64,000 nt of DNA, from the NCBI GenBank assembly GCA_963750075.1, contig CAVVPG010000005.1:62001-126000 (forward strand), read 5' to 3'. Of this stretch, positions 44,396 to 53,967 are shown piece after piece. The number at the start of each line of letters is the position of its first letter. Position 1 is the first letter of the stretch. The notes below the pieces were generated by a model. It saw only the letters and a program-made list of their open reading frames with translations, searched no databases and had not been told where the DNA came from. Source of the stretch: Bog-473 sp963750075 (GTDB taxonomy: Bacteria; Actinomycetota; Acidimicrobiia; Acidimicrobiales; RAAP-2). Made by a program: the position numbers and the translations under genes.

Positions 44396-44423
44396 CCCCC
44401 CGTCGCGCCACGGGTTTGCCGGG

Positions 44424-44524
44424 AGTGTCGATTTGTTCAGGCCGAGCAGAAGGTCCAGGGGACCAGCTTTGGTGTCTTCGCCGACGCCCAGGGTCACCGG
44501 GTCGGGGTCGCCGCCAACGGCTAG
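44424..44524 (+). pseudogene. Fragment resembling the C-terminal end of a VOC-family protein
   Basis: One plus-strand frame reads AEQKVQGTSFGVFADAQGHR, then VGVAANG and a TAG stop. This is the typical last strand and DPxGN-like ending of a glyoxalase-fold protein. The rest of such a gene is absent, replaced by the end of the ketopantoate reductase gene. Short evidence, so moderate confidence. Confidence 0.4.
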
Positions 44525-45117
44525 ATGTGCTGCCGGAGATCGCCCCGCTCGGCCAAGGCCCGACTGGTCGTCGTGCCCGTGGCTCTCGTCGTCAGGAAGG
44601 TGGCGGCCGACTGGGTGGCCCTGCTGAGCCCGGTCGACAGCAGGTTGTAGCCGGCCCGGTGTGCCGGTGGCGCACCGAGGTATGTCCCGACGACAACGGT
44701 CGTCCCTTGCTGGAGGAAGATGGCGACACCGCCCTTGAACACGTAGACCGTCGACTTCCTGTTCAGGTTCTGACTGGTGAACCCGTCCTGTCCCGCCAGC
44801 GTGTACACGGAGGGATGCACGGCGCGGGCTTGGGCAACGGCGAGCGCAGGGGGGTTCGCCTCGAACGCGACTGCGTCCCGGGTCGTCGGGAACGTGAAGT
44901 ACGCCTCCCCGAGGCGGCCATCGGTCGCCGTCTCCACGGCGACGGCCGGCTTGTGGGGCGGCTGCGCCACGAACGCCGACCATCCCGGACCCAGCATGCG
45001 ACCCGTCACGACCACCGCTGGCGAGCCCGCGGAGCGGCCGGAGGCCGTCGCGGCCGGCACGACGACCGTCGCCGCCGCGACCACGCAGGCCGCCACGGCC
45101 GCTCTGATTGGATCCAC
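44521..45117 (-). CDS. Secreted protein of unknown function
   Basis: A 198-residue protein with an N-terminal signal-like helix (IRAAVAACVVAAATVVVPAA followed by TASGRS). The mature part contains FVAQPPHKPAVAVET, TFPTTRDAVAFEANPPAL, GQDGFTSQNLNRKSTVYVF and VVGTYLGAPPAHRAGYNLL. No family recognised. GTG at 45117 is chosen because GGGAG lies upstream and the signal peptide then begins at the start. Convergent with the VOC-like fragment. Confidence 0.6.
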   Translation of the reverse strand: MDPIRAAVAACVVAAATVVVPAATASGRSAGSPAVVVTGRMLGPGWSAFVAQPPHKPAVAVETATDGRLGEAYFTFPTTRDAVAFEANPPALAVAQARAVHPSVYTLAGQDGFTSQNLNRKSTVYVFKGGVAIFLQQGTTVVVGTYLGAPPAHRAGYNLLSTGLSRATQSAATFLTTRATGTTTSRALAERGDLRQHI

Positions 45118-45414
45118 GTCCGCTCCCTGCACTGGCCGAAGTCGGCCAAGGGTACTGGACGACCGCGACGACGAACCGGTCGCCATGACGAGGCACGGGA
45201 CCGGGCGTTTGACGAGGCATCCGTGGGGGCCGACCGCCCGGACGGCGGCCCTGACCAGCCAATAAGCCCGAACTGACCACCCCGGCACGCTCGAGAGGCT
45301 CCTTTCGCTTGAGTGATCGACGCGACCCGCCGATGAAGGAACGTGGGGTCTCCTGGTCAGAGCGTTGCTCCCGGGTTGCTGCCGGCCGAGCGCCGGCTCG
45401 GCGACGGCGCGCGC

Positions 45415-47715
45415 ATGGGCCGCTCGTTCCTGATCGCCTACTGGACCCTGGGTGGCCTTCTCGCGGCCTACAGCGTGGTGCTCCTCGTCCATCTCGACAC
45501 ACCGTGGTCGTCCTTCCTCAACGACTGGGGGGTGGACTCCTTCGAGCTCGTGGCCGCCGGTCTGTGCATCGCCCGGGCGGTCGTCGGCGGCCCGCTCCGG
45601 TCCGTGGCGCTCGTCCTCGGCATCGGACTGCTGTCGTGGGCGATGGGGGACATCCTCTGGAGCATCGAGACGATCGGTGGCGGCAACCCCCCGACGCCGT
45701 CACCGGCCGACATCTTCTATCTCTTGTTCTACCCGCTGGCGTGCGTGGCCATCGTCCTCCTGATGCGCACGCAGGTCGGGCGGCTGCCCCTCACCGCCTG
45801 GCTCGACGGCGTGATGACGGGCCTCGGGGCGGCGGCGGTGGTCGCTGCCATCGCCTTCGACACGATCGCGCGGGACGTGAGCGGGCCTCCCCTCACCGTC
45901 GCCACCCTGTTCGCCTATCCGATCGCCGACCTGGTCCTCCTGGCCGTCGTGGTCGGCGCGCTGGCCATGCTCCCGACGTGGCGGAACGCGATGTGGCTCA
46001 TCCTTGCCCTCGGTTGTGCGCTCGATGCGGTCGGCGACACGGTCTATCTGTTCCAGGCATCGGCGAACACCTACACGGTCGGCACCATTCTCGACGTCAC
46101 GTGGCCCGCCGCCCTCTTCCTCACGTCACTGGCCATGTGGCAACGATCGGCCCCTTCGAGCGCGGTGCTGAGGCCGCGTTTCGTCCTCCCGGCCGTCGGC
46201 GCGAGCTGCGGGCTGTTCGTCCTCTTCCGCGGTTCTCTCGGTCACGTGAGCCGGGTGGCCCTCGTGCTGGCCGCCGTCACTCTGGTCGTCGTGGTGGGGC
46301 GCCTCCTGCTCTCCTTCCACGACCTGACCGCGCTCAACGAATCGAGGAGGCGACAGGCGCTGACCGACGAGCTCACCGGCCTGGGCAACCGCCGGTTCCT
46401 GATGAGCGTCCTCGAGGAGTACTTCGCGGAGCCGGCGACGGGCGACCGGGCTCCTCGCCTGGCCCTGTTGTTGATCGATCTCAACCACTTCAAGGAGATC
46501 AACGACTCGTTCGGGCACCCGGTCGGCGACGAGATCCTCACCAGCCTGGGCCCCCGCATTCAGGGAACCCTCCGGAGCTCCGACGTGCTCGCACGGCTCG
46601 GCGGCGACGAGTTCGGCGTCGTGCTCACCGATGCCGACGTGGACTACGCCACGACCGTCGCCGAGCGCATCACCGCGCAACTGGAAGAGTCCTTCAACCT
46701 GAACGTGGCGAGCCTGTATCTCAGTGCCAGCGTCGGCATCGCCGTCGCCCCCGACCACGCGCGCAGCAGCGCCGAGCTGTTCCGCTGCGCCGACGTGGCC
46801 ATGTACCGAGCCAAAGTCGCCCGGCGCCCCTTCGACGTGTACGAGCACGGCGCCGACGACGGCCTCAACCGCATGAAGCGGGTCGATCAGCTCCGCCGGG
46901 CGATCGAGGGCCGCTCGCTCGAACTGAGGTTTCAGCCCCAGTTCGACTTGCGCACCGGGGAGGTCCCGGCGGTCGAGGCGCTGCTGCGGTGGCCTCACCC
47001 CGAGCTCGGCTTGATCCGGCCCTCCGAGTTCCTCCCGCTGGCCGAGGAGGCGGGCCTCATCAAGCCGCTGACCGACTTGGTCCTGGAGTCGGCGTTGGCC
47101 CAGTGCGCGCGCTGGCATGCCGAGGGGCACGACATCGCGGTCTCGGTCAACCTGTCGACGACCAGCCTGCTCGATGTCGAGCTGCCCAATCGCATCAGGT
47201 TCCTCCTCGCTCGGCACCGCCTGGGTCCCGGCGCGCTGATCCTCGAGATCACCGAGACGACGCTCATGGCCGATCGTGCCCGTGCCCGCCAGGTCGTCCA
47301 ACGGCTGCACGACCTGGGTCTCACCGTCTCCATCGACGACTTCGGGACCGGGTTCTCGTCGCTGGCCTACGTGAGCGACCTCGCCGTCGGCGAACTGAAG
47401 ATCGATCGGGAGCTCATCAGGGGCATTGCCTCGGTGGACAACCACAAGAGCGAGGCGGTGGTGCGGACCACGATCGAGCTCGGCCACTCCCTCGGGCTGC
47501 GGGTCGTCGCGGAAGGCGTCGAGGACGCGGACACCTACGAGTCACTGGTTGCGCTCGGCTGTGATCTCGCCCAGGGCTATTACCTCGGCGAACCAACGTC
47601 CGCCGAGGAGCTGTCCTTCCCGGTGCCCGGCTCGCGCCCGCGCAATGTGCGGGATCTCCGCTCACCGCAGCGGATCGGGCGCGCTGCGCCGGGGGCGGCG
47701 CTCAGCGAGGCCTAG
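45415..47715 (+). CDS. Membrane GGDEF-EAL cyclic-di-GMP enzyme
   Basis: A 766-residue protein. About nine N-terminal hydrophobic helices form a membrane sensor. The diguanylate cyclase domain has the intact active loop GGDEF near residue 396 and an upstream inhibitory RSSD (RxxD) site five residues before it. The phosphodiesterase domain has EALLRW near residue 519, DDFGTGFSSLAY and AEGVE, all consistent with activity. It therefore could make or destroy c-di-GMP in response to a membrane signal. The frame is open upstream, but ATG 45415 begins the first helix. Confidence 0.9.
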   Translation: MGRSFLIAYWTLGGLLAAYSVVLLVHLDTPWSSFLNDWGVDSFELVAAGLCIARAVVGGPLRSVALVLGIGLLSWAMGDILWSIETIGGGNPPTPSPADIFYLLFYPLACVAIVLLMRTQVGRLPLTAWLDGVMTGLGAAAVVAAIAFDTIARDVSGPPLTVATLFAYPIADLVLLAVVVGALAMLPTWRNAMWLILALGCALDAVGDTVYLFQASANTYTVGTILDVTWPAALFLTSLAMWQRSAPSSAVLRPRFVLPAVGASCGLFVLFRGSLGHVSRVALVLAAVTLVVVVGRLLLSFHDLTALNESRRRQALTDELTGLGNRRFLMSVLEEYFAEPATGDRAPRLALLLIDLNHFKEINDSFGHPVGDEILTSLGPRIQGTLRSSDVLARLGGDEFGVVLTDADVDYATTVAERITAQLEESFNLNVASLYLSASVGIAVAPDHARSSAELFRCADVAMYRAKVARRPFDVYEHGADDGLNRMKRVDQLRRAIEGRSLELRFQPQFDLRTGEVPAVEALLRWPHPELGLIRPSEFLPLAEEAGLIKPLTDLVLESALAQCARWHAEGHDIAVSVNLSTTSLLDVELPNRIRFLLARHRLGPGALILEITETTLMADRARARQVVQRLHDLGLTVSIDDFGTGFSSLAYVSDLAVGELKIDRELIRGIASVDNHKSEAVVRTTIELGHSLGLRVVAEGVEDADTYESLVALGCDLAQGYYLGEPTSAEELSFPVPGSRPRNVRDLRSPQRIGRAAPGAALSEA

Positions 47716-47760
47716 TCACCTCGGCCCAATCGCAGGGCCGCCAGAGCGGGGTGCGGTGCA

Positions 47761-48336
47761 TCAGGCCGGTGCCGCCAACCACGGAGCGACGATCCCGGCG
47801 ACCTCGTCGTCGCGCCTGCGCAACGAATGGTCCCCTTCCACGCTGACCAGGGTGACGGGCCCGGGAATAGCGGCGGTCTCCCGCTCGAGCTCGTCGGGGG
47901 TCGCGAAGGCGTCCCGCCGGCCCGAGACGAACAGGCAGGGCACGTGGAGATCGCCGAAATGGGCCGTACGCAGGCGCTCGGGCTTTCCCGGCGGATGGAG
48001 CGGGTAGCTGATCAGGACCAGGGCGGCCACCTCCAGGCCTTCGGCCGCCACCAGGGAGCACATCCGCCCGCCCATAGATCGGCCTCCGATGGCCACCCGG
48101 CTGGTCGGGACGCCGAGCCGGCCGGCCAGCGCGGTGGTCGCGCTGCGGACCGTCTCGATGCACACCGCCGGCGGGTCGGGGCGGCGTTTGCCGGCGGCCC
48201 GCCCCGGGAACTCGATCCGCTCGACCGCGAGACCGAGGCGGCTGACCTCGCGGTCGATCGCGACCAGTGACGGCTGCTCACGCCCGGCGCTGGCACCGGG
48301 CGTGAGCACCAGGCCGACGGGTCCCGATCCGGTCAC
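47761..48336 (-). CDS. Small alpha/beta hydrolase (KANL3/Tex30-like)
   Basis: A 191-residue hydrolase. VGLVLTPGASAGREQPSLVA is the oxyanion-loop region; the nucleophile elbow is IGGRSMGGRMCSLVA (Ser in GRSMGG), the acid lies in VSGRRDAFATPDEL and the His in VEGDHSLRRRD. It fits the small dienelactone-hydrolase-like family. GTG at 48336. Substrate unknown; divergent from the fructosamine-kinase-like gene. Confidence 0.82.
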   Translation of the reverse strand: MTGSGPVGLVLTPGASAGREQPSLVAIDREVSRLGLAVERIEFPGRAAGKRRPDPPAVCIETVRSATTALAGRLGVPTSRVAIGGRSMGGRMCSLVAAEGLEVAALVLISYPLHPPGKPERLRTAHFGDLHVPCLFVSGRRDAFATPDELERETAAIPGPVTLVSVEGDHSLRRRDDEVAGIVAPWLAAPA

Positions 48337-48467
48337 GGCACCATCTTGCTCGAACCCCTGGAGGGGTCGTCCCGACTCCCGCAGGCCGAGGGAATGGAAG
48401 AGTGTGGCGTGTCGACGTCGCGGGATGACCGGCCCCGGCCGGCCCGCGGAGCGCCAAGGATCCTGCG

Positions 48468-49262
48468 GTGACCATGCCCGCGAACTGGCGCGAGCGCCTC
48501 GGGGCCGCCCTCGGGCCGACGGGGCGACCCGAACGGCTCGGTGGCGGATCCTGGCTGGTCCGGGCGGGAGCGCGCAGGGTGGTCGTCAAGGCCGGACCGG
48601 GCCTCCGGGACGAGGCCGACGGGCTGCGACGGCTGCGGGCCGTCCCCGGTGCGCCGCCGGTGCCCGATGTGGTCATGGCGGAGGACGACCTCCTCGTCAC
48701 CGCTGCGGTCGACCAGATGGCCCGGGCGCCCGGCCACGACGAGTCGCTCGGCCGGCGGCTCGCCGCGCTGCACGGCGCACCGTGCGATCACTGGGGCGGA
48801 GGGTCGTCGTGGATCGGAGCCTGCCGAATCGATCCCTCCCGGTGGCCCGATGGCGCCGGCTTCTACAGCGCTCGGCTGCGCGCGCTCGCATCCCGCTGCG
48901 GACTGGACGCGGCGGTAGGGCCGGTCGCTGACCGGCTCCCCCGCCTGTTGCCGCCGGGAGGTCCCGCGCTCGTGCACGGGGACCTGTGGTGGGGCAACGT
49001 CCTCTTCGGGTCAGACGGCCACGCCTGGTTGATCGACCCCTCGGTCCATGGCGGCCACCCCGAGGAGGACCTGGCCATGCTCGCCCTGTTCGGCCCGGTG
49101 CCCGACGCCCTGCTGCGTGCGTACCAGCAGGTGCTGCCCTTGAGCCCGGGCTGGGAAGAGCGGGTCGCCCTCTTCCAGCTCTACCCCCTGCTCGTCCACG
49201 CGGTGCTCTTCGGCGGCGGCTACCGCTCCCGCGCCGAGGTGGTGGCCCGCCGGTTCGCGTGA
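48468..49262 (+). CDS. Fructosamine-kinase-family protein
   Basis: A 264-residue aminoglycoside-phosphotransferase-fold kinase. The N-lobe has RRVVVKAGPGLRDEADGL, with the ATP-binding Lys. The catalytic loop is VHGDLWWGNVLF and the metal motif is LIDPSVHGGHPEEDLAML. In this family the enzyme phosphorylates ketosamines (glycated amines), allowing deglycation. GTG at 48468 has AAGGA upstream. Length is slightly short of typical members but all key motifs are present. Confidence 0.85.
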   Translation: MTMPANWRERLGAALGPTGRPERLGGGSWLVRAGARRVVVKAGPGLRDEADGLRRLRAVPGAPPVPDVVMAEDDLLVTAAVDQMARAPGHDESLGRRLAALHGAPCDHWGGGSSWIGACRIDPSRWPDGAGFYSARLRALASRCGLDAAVGPVADRLPRLLPPGGPALVHGDLWWGNVLFGSDGHAWLIDPSVHGGHPEEDLAMLALFGPVPDALLRAYQQVLPLSPGWEERVALFQLYPLLVHAVLFGGGYRSRAEVVARRFA

Positions 49263-49293
49263 GGGGCGGCGCCGGGTCGGGTGCGGCGCTCGG

Positions 49294-51969
49294 TCAACCG
49301 GTGACGGTCACCGTGGCCGTCGCCACGTTGTTGGTGCGGTCCGGGTCGGGGGTGCGCGACAGGCCGGCCGCCCAGACCCAGCCCCGCCCCGGCCTCCGGG
49401 GGCGGAAGCTCACCGTATAGGAGGCCGACGCGCCCGCGGGCAGCGACCGGCGGAACCACACGGCGGTGTGGCCGAACCACAGCCCCCCGGGAGTGGCGGA
49501 CAATCGCCGGAACGAGAACGGGAGGTTGATGCCCGCCGCGACGAACCCGGCCCTGGCCGGCCCCGCGTTGGCGACCGTGAGCGTGCAGCTGGCCTCGGTC
49601 CGCACCGCAACCGTCGCCGGGCACGTGAGGGCGACGGAGATGTCGGCGCCCGTGCCACTGGTCCCGGCCGACACCGCCACCGCGTACGGGCCCGCCGTGG
49701 CGCTCCCCACGCCGTCGGTGGCGGTGACCGAGTAGGTGAACGACGTCGTGCCGGTCGGCGGGGTGCCTGAGAGAGCGCCCGTCGTCGCGTCGAGGTTGAG
49801 CCACGACGGGGCACCGGGCGCCAGCGCATAGGACGGCACGGGAACGCCGCTCGCCGCGAACGTGTAGGCGTAGGGCTGACCCACCGTTCCCGTCGTCGGC
49901 GGCGCGTCCGTCGTGAACGCGGGCATCTGGTCCACGGGGACCGAGGCGGTCACGGTGGGAGCGTCGGCGTAGCCGGAATTCCCCGCCTGGTTGGCGTCGA
50001 TGACGCACGTGCCCGCCTGGGCGTAGGAGAGCACCGAGCCGTCGGTGCCCGACACGCTGCACACCCCCGCACCGCTCGACGGGTCAACCGAGAAGACGAC
50101 CGGGTTGCCCGAGGCCCCGCCGGTCGCCGACAACGTGGCCAACTGGCCCACGATGCCCTGCGCGGGCGGGGTGAAGGCGATCGCCTGGGCGGCGAGGATC
50201 ACGGTGTCCGAGTCCGCGGCGCTCGAGGCGGCATTGGTGTCGATCTGGGCGGGGGGCAGTGCTGCGGTGGCCAGGCTCACGAAGGCGCTGCCTGCGGTCA
50301 GTCCCGTGGGCACCGTCCCCGTGAGGCCGAACGTGGCGCTGGCGCCGCTCGCCAGGTTGATGCCGCTCCATTGGAACTCGCCGCCGCCGAGGTCGGCGAA
50401 CCCGGTGCCGCTGATCGTGCTCACCGCGGAGATCGGGATGAAGTCCACGTCGAAGGTGTCCGTGAGGGTGACGTTGGTGGCCGCCGACGGGCCGTTGTTC
50501 GTGAGCGTGATCATGTAGGTGTCCGGCGCGCCGGGGGCGATGCTGTCGGTGCCGTCGGTGATGCCGATCGTGAGGTCGGAGGCCGGGATGACCTCCACCG
50601 CGGCCGACGCGGGGCTCGCCGTCGTGCTCTGGGCGCTCGTGGCCGACGCGGTGGTGGTGTCGGACTCCATGGCGGCGGGGGCATCGGTGGTCTCGGTGTA
50701 GCTCAGCGTGGCCGACGCCCCGCCCGCCAGGCTCGGGATCGTCCAGGTGAGCACGCCACCGGCGAGCGCGGTCGATCCCGCGCTGGGGGTGACGGTCGCC
50801 GTGGGCAGTGTGAAATTCGCCGGCAGGTCGATCGGCACCGACACGGAGGTCTGCGCGCTCGACGTCGAGTTCGAGACCGTCACCTGATCGGTGACGTCGG
50901 TGCCGGCGAGGGCGGACTCGCTCGGCGTCGAGGACACGGCATCCCCGTCGTAGGAGGCGATGGCGACGCCGAGAGGCGCCGCAGCGGTGGTGCCGGTCAC
51001 GACATCGGCGTCGATGGCGTTGGAGGCCGAGCCGGTGTCGACCTGGCCGGCGGCCGGTGCAACGCTGGCCAGGCTGACGAACGAGCCCCCGGCGTCGAGG
51101 GGCGACGGCACGTTCCCGATCAAACCGAAGATCGCGCTGGCGCCGCTCGCCAGGTTGATGCCGCTCCATTGGAACTGGCCGCCGCCGAGGTCCGTGAAGG
51201 TCGTCCCGTCGATGGTGGCGAGGTCGGACACCGCGGTGAAGCCACCGTCGAAGGTGTCCGTGAGGGTGGCGTTGGTGGCCGCCGACGGGCCGTTGTTCGT
51301 GAGCGTGATCAGGTAGGTGTCCGGCGCGCCGGGGGCGATGCTGTCGGTGCCGTCGGTGATGCCGATCGTGAGGTCGGAGGCCGGGACGACCTCCACCGCG
51401 GCCGACGCGGGGCTCGCCGTCGTGCTCTGGGCGCTCGTGGCCGACGCGGTGGTGGTGTCGGACTCCATGGCGGCGGGGGCATCGGTGGTCTCGGTGTAGC
51501 TCAGCGTGGCCGACGCCCCGCCCGCCAGGTTCGGGATCGTCCAGGTGAGCACGCCACCGGCGAGCGCGGTCGATCCCACGCTGGGGGTGACGGTCGCCGT
51601 GGGCAGTGTGAAATTCGCCGGCAGGTCGATCGGCACCGACACGGAGGTCTGCGCGCTCGACGTCGAGTTCGAGACCGTCACCTGGTCGGTGACGTCGGTG
51701 CCGGCGAGGGCGGACTCGCTCGGCGTCGAGGACACGGCATCCCCGTCGTAGGAGGCGATGGCGACGCCGAGGGGCGCCGCAGCGGTGGTCGCGCCACCCG
51801 CCGACGGCCCCCCGAGGACGCCGGCGACCGGTCCCGCGCACAGGAGGAGGAAGGCCGCCCCGATGGCCGCGGCCATCCGGGCTGCCAGTGGGTTGCGGAG
51901 AGCCGATCCCGACCTTCCCCGAGGCGCTCCCCGGGTTCGTCGTGCACGGCGGCGCCCCACGTCGACCAT
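49294..51969 (-). CDS. Secreted DUF11/Ig-like repeat surface protein
   Basis: An 891-residue protein. A basic N-terminus and hydrophobic signal (MAAAIGAAFLLLCAGPVAG) target it for export. It then has two long near-identical DUF11-type repeats (period 266 residues, blocks such as VAIASYDGDAVSSTPSESAL and LTIGITDGTDSIAPG). An Ig-like section follows (GNPVVFSVDPSSGAGVCSVS), then a He_PIG-type section (PSWLNLDATTGALSGTPPTG) and a last DUF11-like module. No cell-wall anchor motif is seen. GGGGAGGAA precedes ATG 51969. Probably an adhesin or envelope protein. Confidence 0.8.
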   Translation of the reverse strand: MVDVGRRRARRTRGAPRGRSGSALRNPLAARMAAAIGAAFLLLCAGPVAGVLGGPSAGGATTAAAPLGVAIASYDGDAVSSTPSESALAGTDVTDQVTVSNSTSSAQTSVSVPIDLPANFTLPTATVTPSVGSTALAGGVLTWTIPNLAGGASATLSYTETTDAPAAMESDTTTASATSAQSTTASPASAAVEVVPASDLTIGITDGTDSIAPGAPDTYLITLTNNGPSAATNATLTDTFDGGFTAVSDLATIDGTTFTDLGGGQFQWSGINLASGASAIFGLIGNVPSPLDAGGSFVSLASVAPAAGQVDTGSASNAIDADVVTGTTAAAPLGVAIASYDGDAVSSTPSESALAGTDVTDQVTVSNSTSSAQTSVSVPIDLPANFTLPTATVTPSAGSTALAGGVLTWTIPSLAGGASATLSYTETTDAPAAMESDTTTASATSAQSTTASPASAAVEVIPASDLTIGITDGTDSIAPGAPDTYMITLTNNGPSAATNVTLTDTFDVDFIPISAVSTISGTGFADLGGGEFQWSGINLASGASATFGLTGTVPTGLTAGSAFVSLATAALPPAQIDTNAASSAADSDTVILAAQAIAFTPPAQGIVGQLATLSATGGASGNPVVFSVDPSSGAGVCSVSGTDGSVLSYAQAGTCVIDANQAGNSGYADAPTVTASVPVDQMPAFTTDAPPTTGTVGQPYAYTFAASGVPVPSYALAPGAPSWLNLDATTGALSGTPPTGTTSFTYSVTATDGVGSATAGPYAVAVSAGTSGTGADISVALTCPATVAVRTEASCTLTVANAGPARAGFVAAGINLPFSFRRLSATPGGLWFGHTAVWFRRSLPAGASASYTVSFRPRRPGRGWVWAAGLSRTPDPDRTNNVATATVTVTG
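50452..50985. repeat. Near-identical internal duplication, copy 1
   Basis: This stretch recurs at 51250-51783 (offset 798 bp, a multiple of three) with only a handful of substitutions over about 530 bp. The flanking parts of the period are more diverged. Lies wholly within the DUF11 protein gene. Confidence 0.85.
51250..51783. repeat. Near-identical internal duplication, copy 2
   Basis: The partner of 50452-50985. The few differences include GGCGTTGG versus GACGTTGG near the left end and AGGTTCGGG versus AGGCTCGGG further in. Encodes the first DUF11 block of the protein, since the gene runs right to left. Confidence 0.85.
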
Positions 51970-52157
51970 GGCGTTCCTCCCCGCGGCCCTTGCGGATCGC
52001 GCCCCCCCCGGTGCTCTTGGGCCCATTATGTGGGAGCCGTTACCGGATGTCTCTGGTAAATAAGTCCGGTTCCCGGTCCTCGACGATCGCCGGTCGCGAC
52101 GCACGGTTCCTCGGCATCACAACGGACGGACCACGGCGCGACCGGACGCGTGGTCAC

Positions 52158-53831
52158 CTAGAACTCGAACGTCTCCCCGGGCCTGTGGTGCACCGTGGCG
52201 GCGGCCACCACGGCGCCGGCCAGGATGAGGGAGCCGGAGAGCACGAGCGCCTCGTGCAGCCCCGAGCCGAAGGCGTCGTAGGCGGCGTTCACGACCTTGG
52301 CGGCGATGCGGGCGACGGCCGCGTTCTTCGAGTGCTCTGCGCTCGTCGCCGCGCCGCCGCTGGACGCCCCGCCGGTCTGGATGGCGTGCAGGACGAGGCT
52401 CTGGAAATTGGGCGGGATGCCGATCGCCTTGAGCCGTGCCGCCAGGTCGCCGGTCAGCTTGCCATTGACGATGGAGCCCAGGATGGCCACGCCGAACACC
52501 GCGCCCATCTCCCTGCTCGTGTTGGTGGCCGAGGCGGCCATGCCCGAGCGCTCGGGGGGCACGACCGAGAGCGGGACCGAGGTGACGGGCACGAGCAGCA
52601 TGCCGAGGCCGATCCCGGCGATCGGGAGCACCCAGCCCAGCGTCGAGAAGTCGACCCGGGGGCCGAGCACGGCACTGGCCAGGAGGATCCCGCCGCCGGC
52701 CAGCAGGCAGCCCGCCACCATCGGCCAACGGGGGCCCACGCGCGCCACCAGCGGGCCCGTGAGCGCCGACACGAGGATCAGGCCCGCAGCCATCGGGAGG
52801 AAGTCGATGGCGGCCTGGTACGCCGACGCGCCCACGACGACCTGGAGGTACAACGCGGTGAAGAAGAAGATGGAGAACGTGCCGAAATAGGCGACGAACG
52901 CGACGAAGGTGGACCCGGCGAAGGGCGGACGGCGGAACATCGTCAGGTCGAGCATCGGGCTCTTGACCCGCCGCTCCGTGACGACGAAGGCGAGGCCCGA
53001 CAGTGCGCACAACACGAAGAGCGCCACGATGGGCGGCGACTTGTAGCCCGACTCCTCGCCCTGGATCACGCCGAAGGACAGGCAGGCCAGAAACCCGGCG
53101 CCGAAGATGAACCCGGCCACGTCGATCCGCCGGCCCTGGCGGTCGGATGACTCCGGCACGAAGACGGCGGCCAGCACGAAGGCGACGAGGCCGAAGCCGA
53201 GGTTGAACCAGAAGATGGCCCGCCAGCTCGAGAACCCGACCAGCGCGCCGGCGATCACCGGACCGAGGGCGAGAGCGAGGCCCGAGACGGCCGCCCACAC
53301 CCCCAGCGCGTCGGCGCGGGTCCCGCGGTCGGGGTACACGTGGCGGATGATGGAGAGGGTCCCCGGCTCGCTGGCCGCGGCGCCGACGCCCATCACGACG
53401 CGGCCGGCGATCAGCCAGTCGACGTTGCCGGCCAGCGCGCACAGCACGGACCCGGCGCAGAAGATCGCGACCCCGGCGAGCATGATGCGCTTGCGCCCCA
53501 GGATGTCGCCCAGCATCCCGGCCACCAGCATGAAGCTGGCAAAGGTCAGGGCGTAGCCGTTGACCACCCATTGCAGCGAGGTGACCCCGGCGTGCAGGTC
53601 GCTCTGGATGTTGGCCAGCCCGACGCTGACGATCGTGTTGTCGAGGAAGGTCAGGAACAGGACGGCGCACAGGGTCGCCAGGGCCACCGCCTGCGCGGGC
53701 GACCCCAGTCCCCCCTTCTTGACCTCGAAGCCCGGCGGCGCCCCGTCGAGCCCCTCTGCCCGGCCCGAGCTCCCGGTCAGCACCGGGTGCCCGGTCGCGA
53801 TCTGGCTCCGCGGCACTCGGGCGTCACGCAT
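52158..53831 (-). CDS. MFS transporter, DHA2-like drug:H+ antiporter type
   Basis: A 557-residue membrane protein with 14 predicted helices. Helix 1 has LFLTFLDNTIVSVGLANIQ (DHA2 motif D1); the loop GDILGRKRIML is motif A; motif C appears as GLALALGPVIAGALVGFSSW. A long C-terminal periplasmic-type loop lies before the last helix. The EmrB/QacA-type family exports lipophilic cations or antibiotics. ATG at 53831; divergent from the flavin reductase gene. Substrate unknown. Confidence 0.87.
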   Translation of the reverse strand: MRDARVPRSQIATGHPVLTGSSGRAEGLDGAPPGFEVKKGGLGSPAQAVALATLCAVLFLTFLDNTIVSVGLANIQSDLHAGVTSLQWVVNGYALTFASFMLVAGMLGDILGRKRIMLAGVAIFCAGSVLCALAGNVDWLIAGRVVMGVGAAASEPGTLSIIRHVYPDRGTRADALGVWAAVSGLALALGPVIAGALVGFSSWRAIFWFNLGFGLVAFVLAAVFVPESSDRQGRRIDVAGFIFGAGFLACLSFGVIQGEESGYKSPPIVALFVLCALSGLAFVVTERRVKSPMLDLTMFRRPPFAGSTFVAFVAYFGTFSIFFFTALYLQVVVGASAYQAAIDFLPMAAGLILVSALTGPLVARVGPRWPMVAGCLLAGGGILLASAVLGPRVDFSTLGWVLPIAGIGLGMLLVPVTSVPLSVVPPERSGMAASATNTSREMGAVFGVAILGSIVNGKLTGDLAARLKAIGIPPNFQSLVLHAIQTGGASSGGAATSAEHSKNAAVARIAAKVVNAAYDAFGSGLHEALVLSGSLILAGAVVAAATVHHRPGETFEF

Positions 53832-53967
53832 CGGAGTTTTGCGTACCCAGACCCCGGGTAGGGGAACCCTGCGGGGCGCCGCAGGGCGCGCGCGAAACCG
53901 AGCGTGCCCGGAAGCGGCACCCTCCGGACTTGCTCGGTGGGCTCGGTTCGAAACATGGAGGGCCGGC

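Noticed and set aside
43331..45502. 723-residue minus-strand frame
   Set aside because: Covers the ketopantoate reductase gene in antisense and has no family features.
50371..52059. 562-residue plus-strand frame with internal repeat
   Set aside because: Its repeats simply mirror the duplicated DUF11 coding sequence on the other strand.
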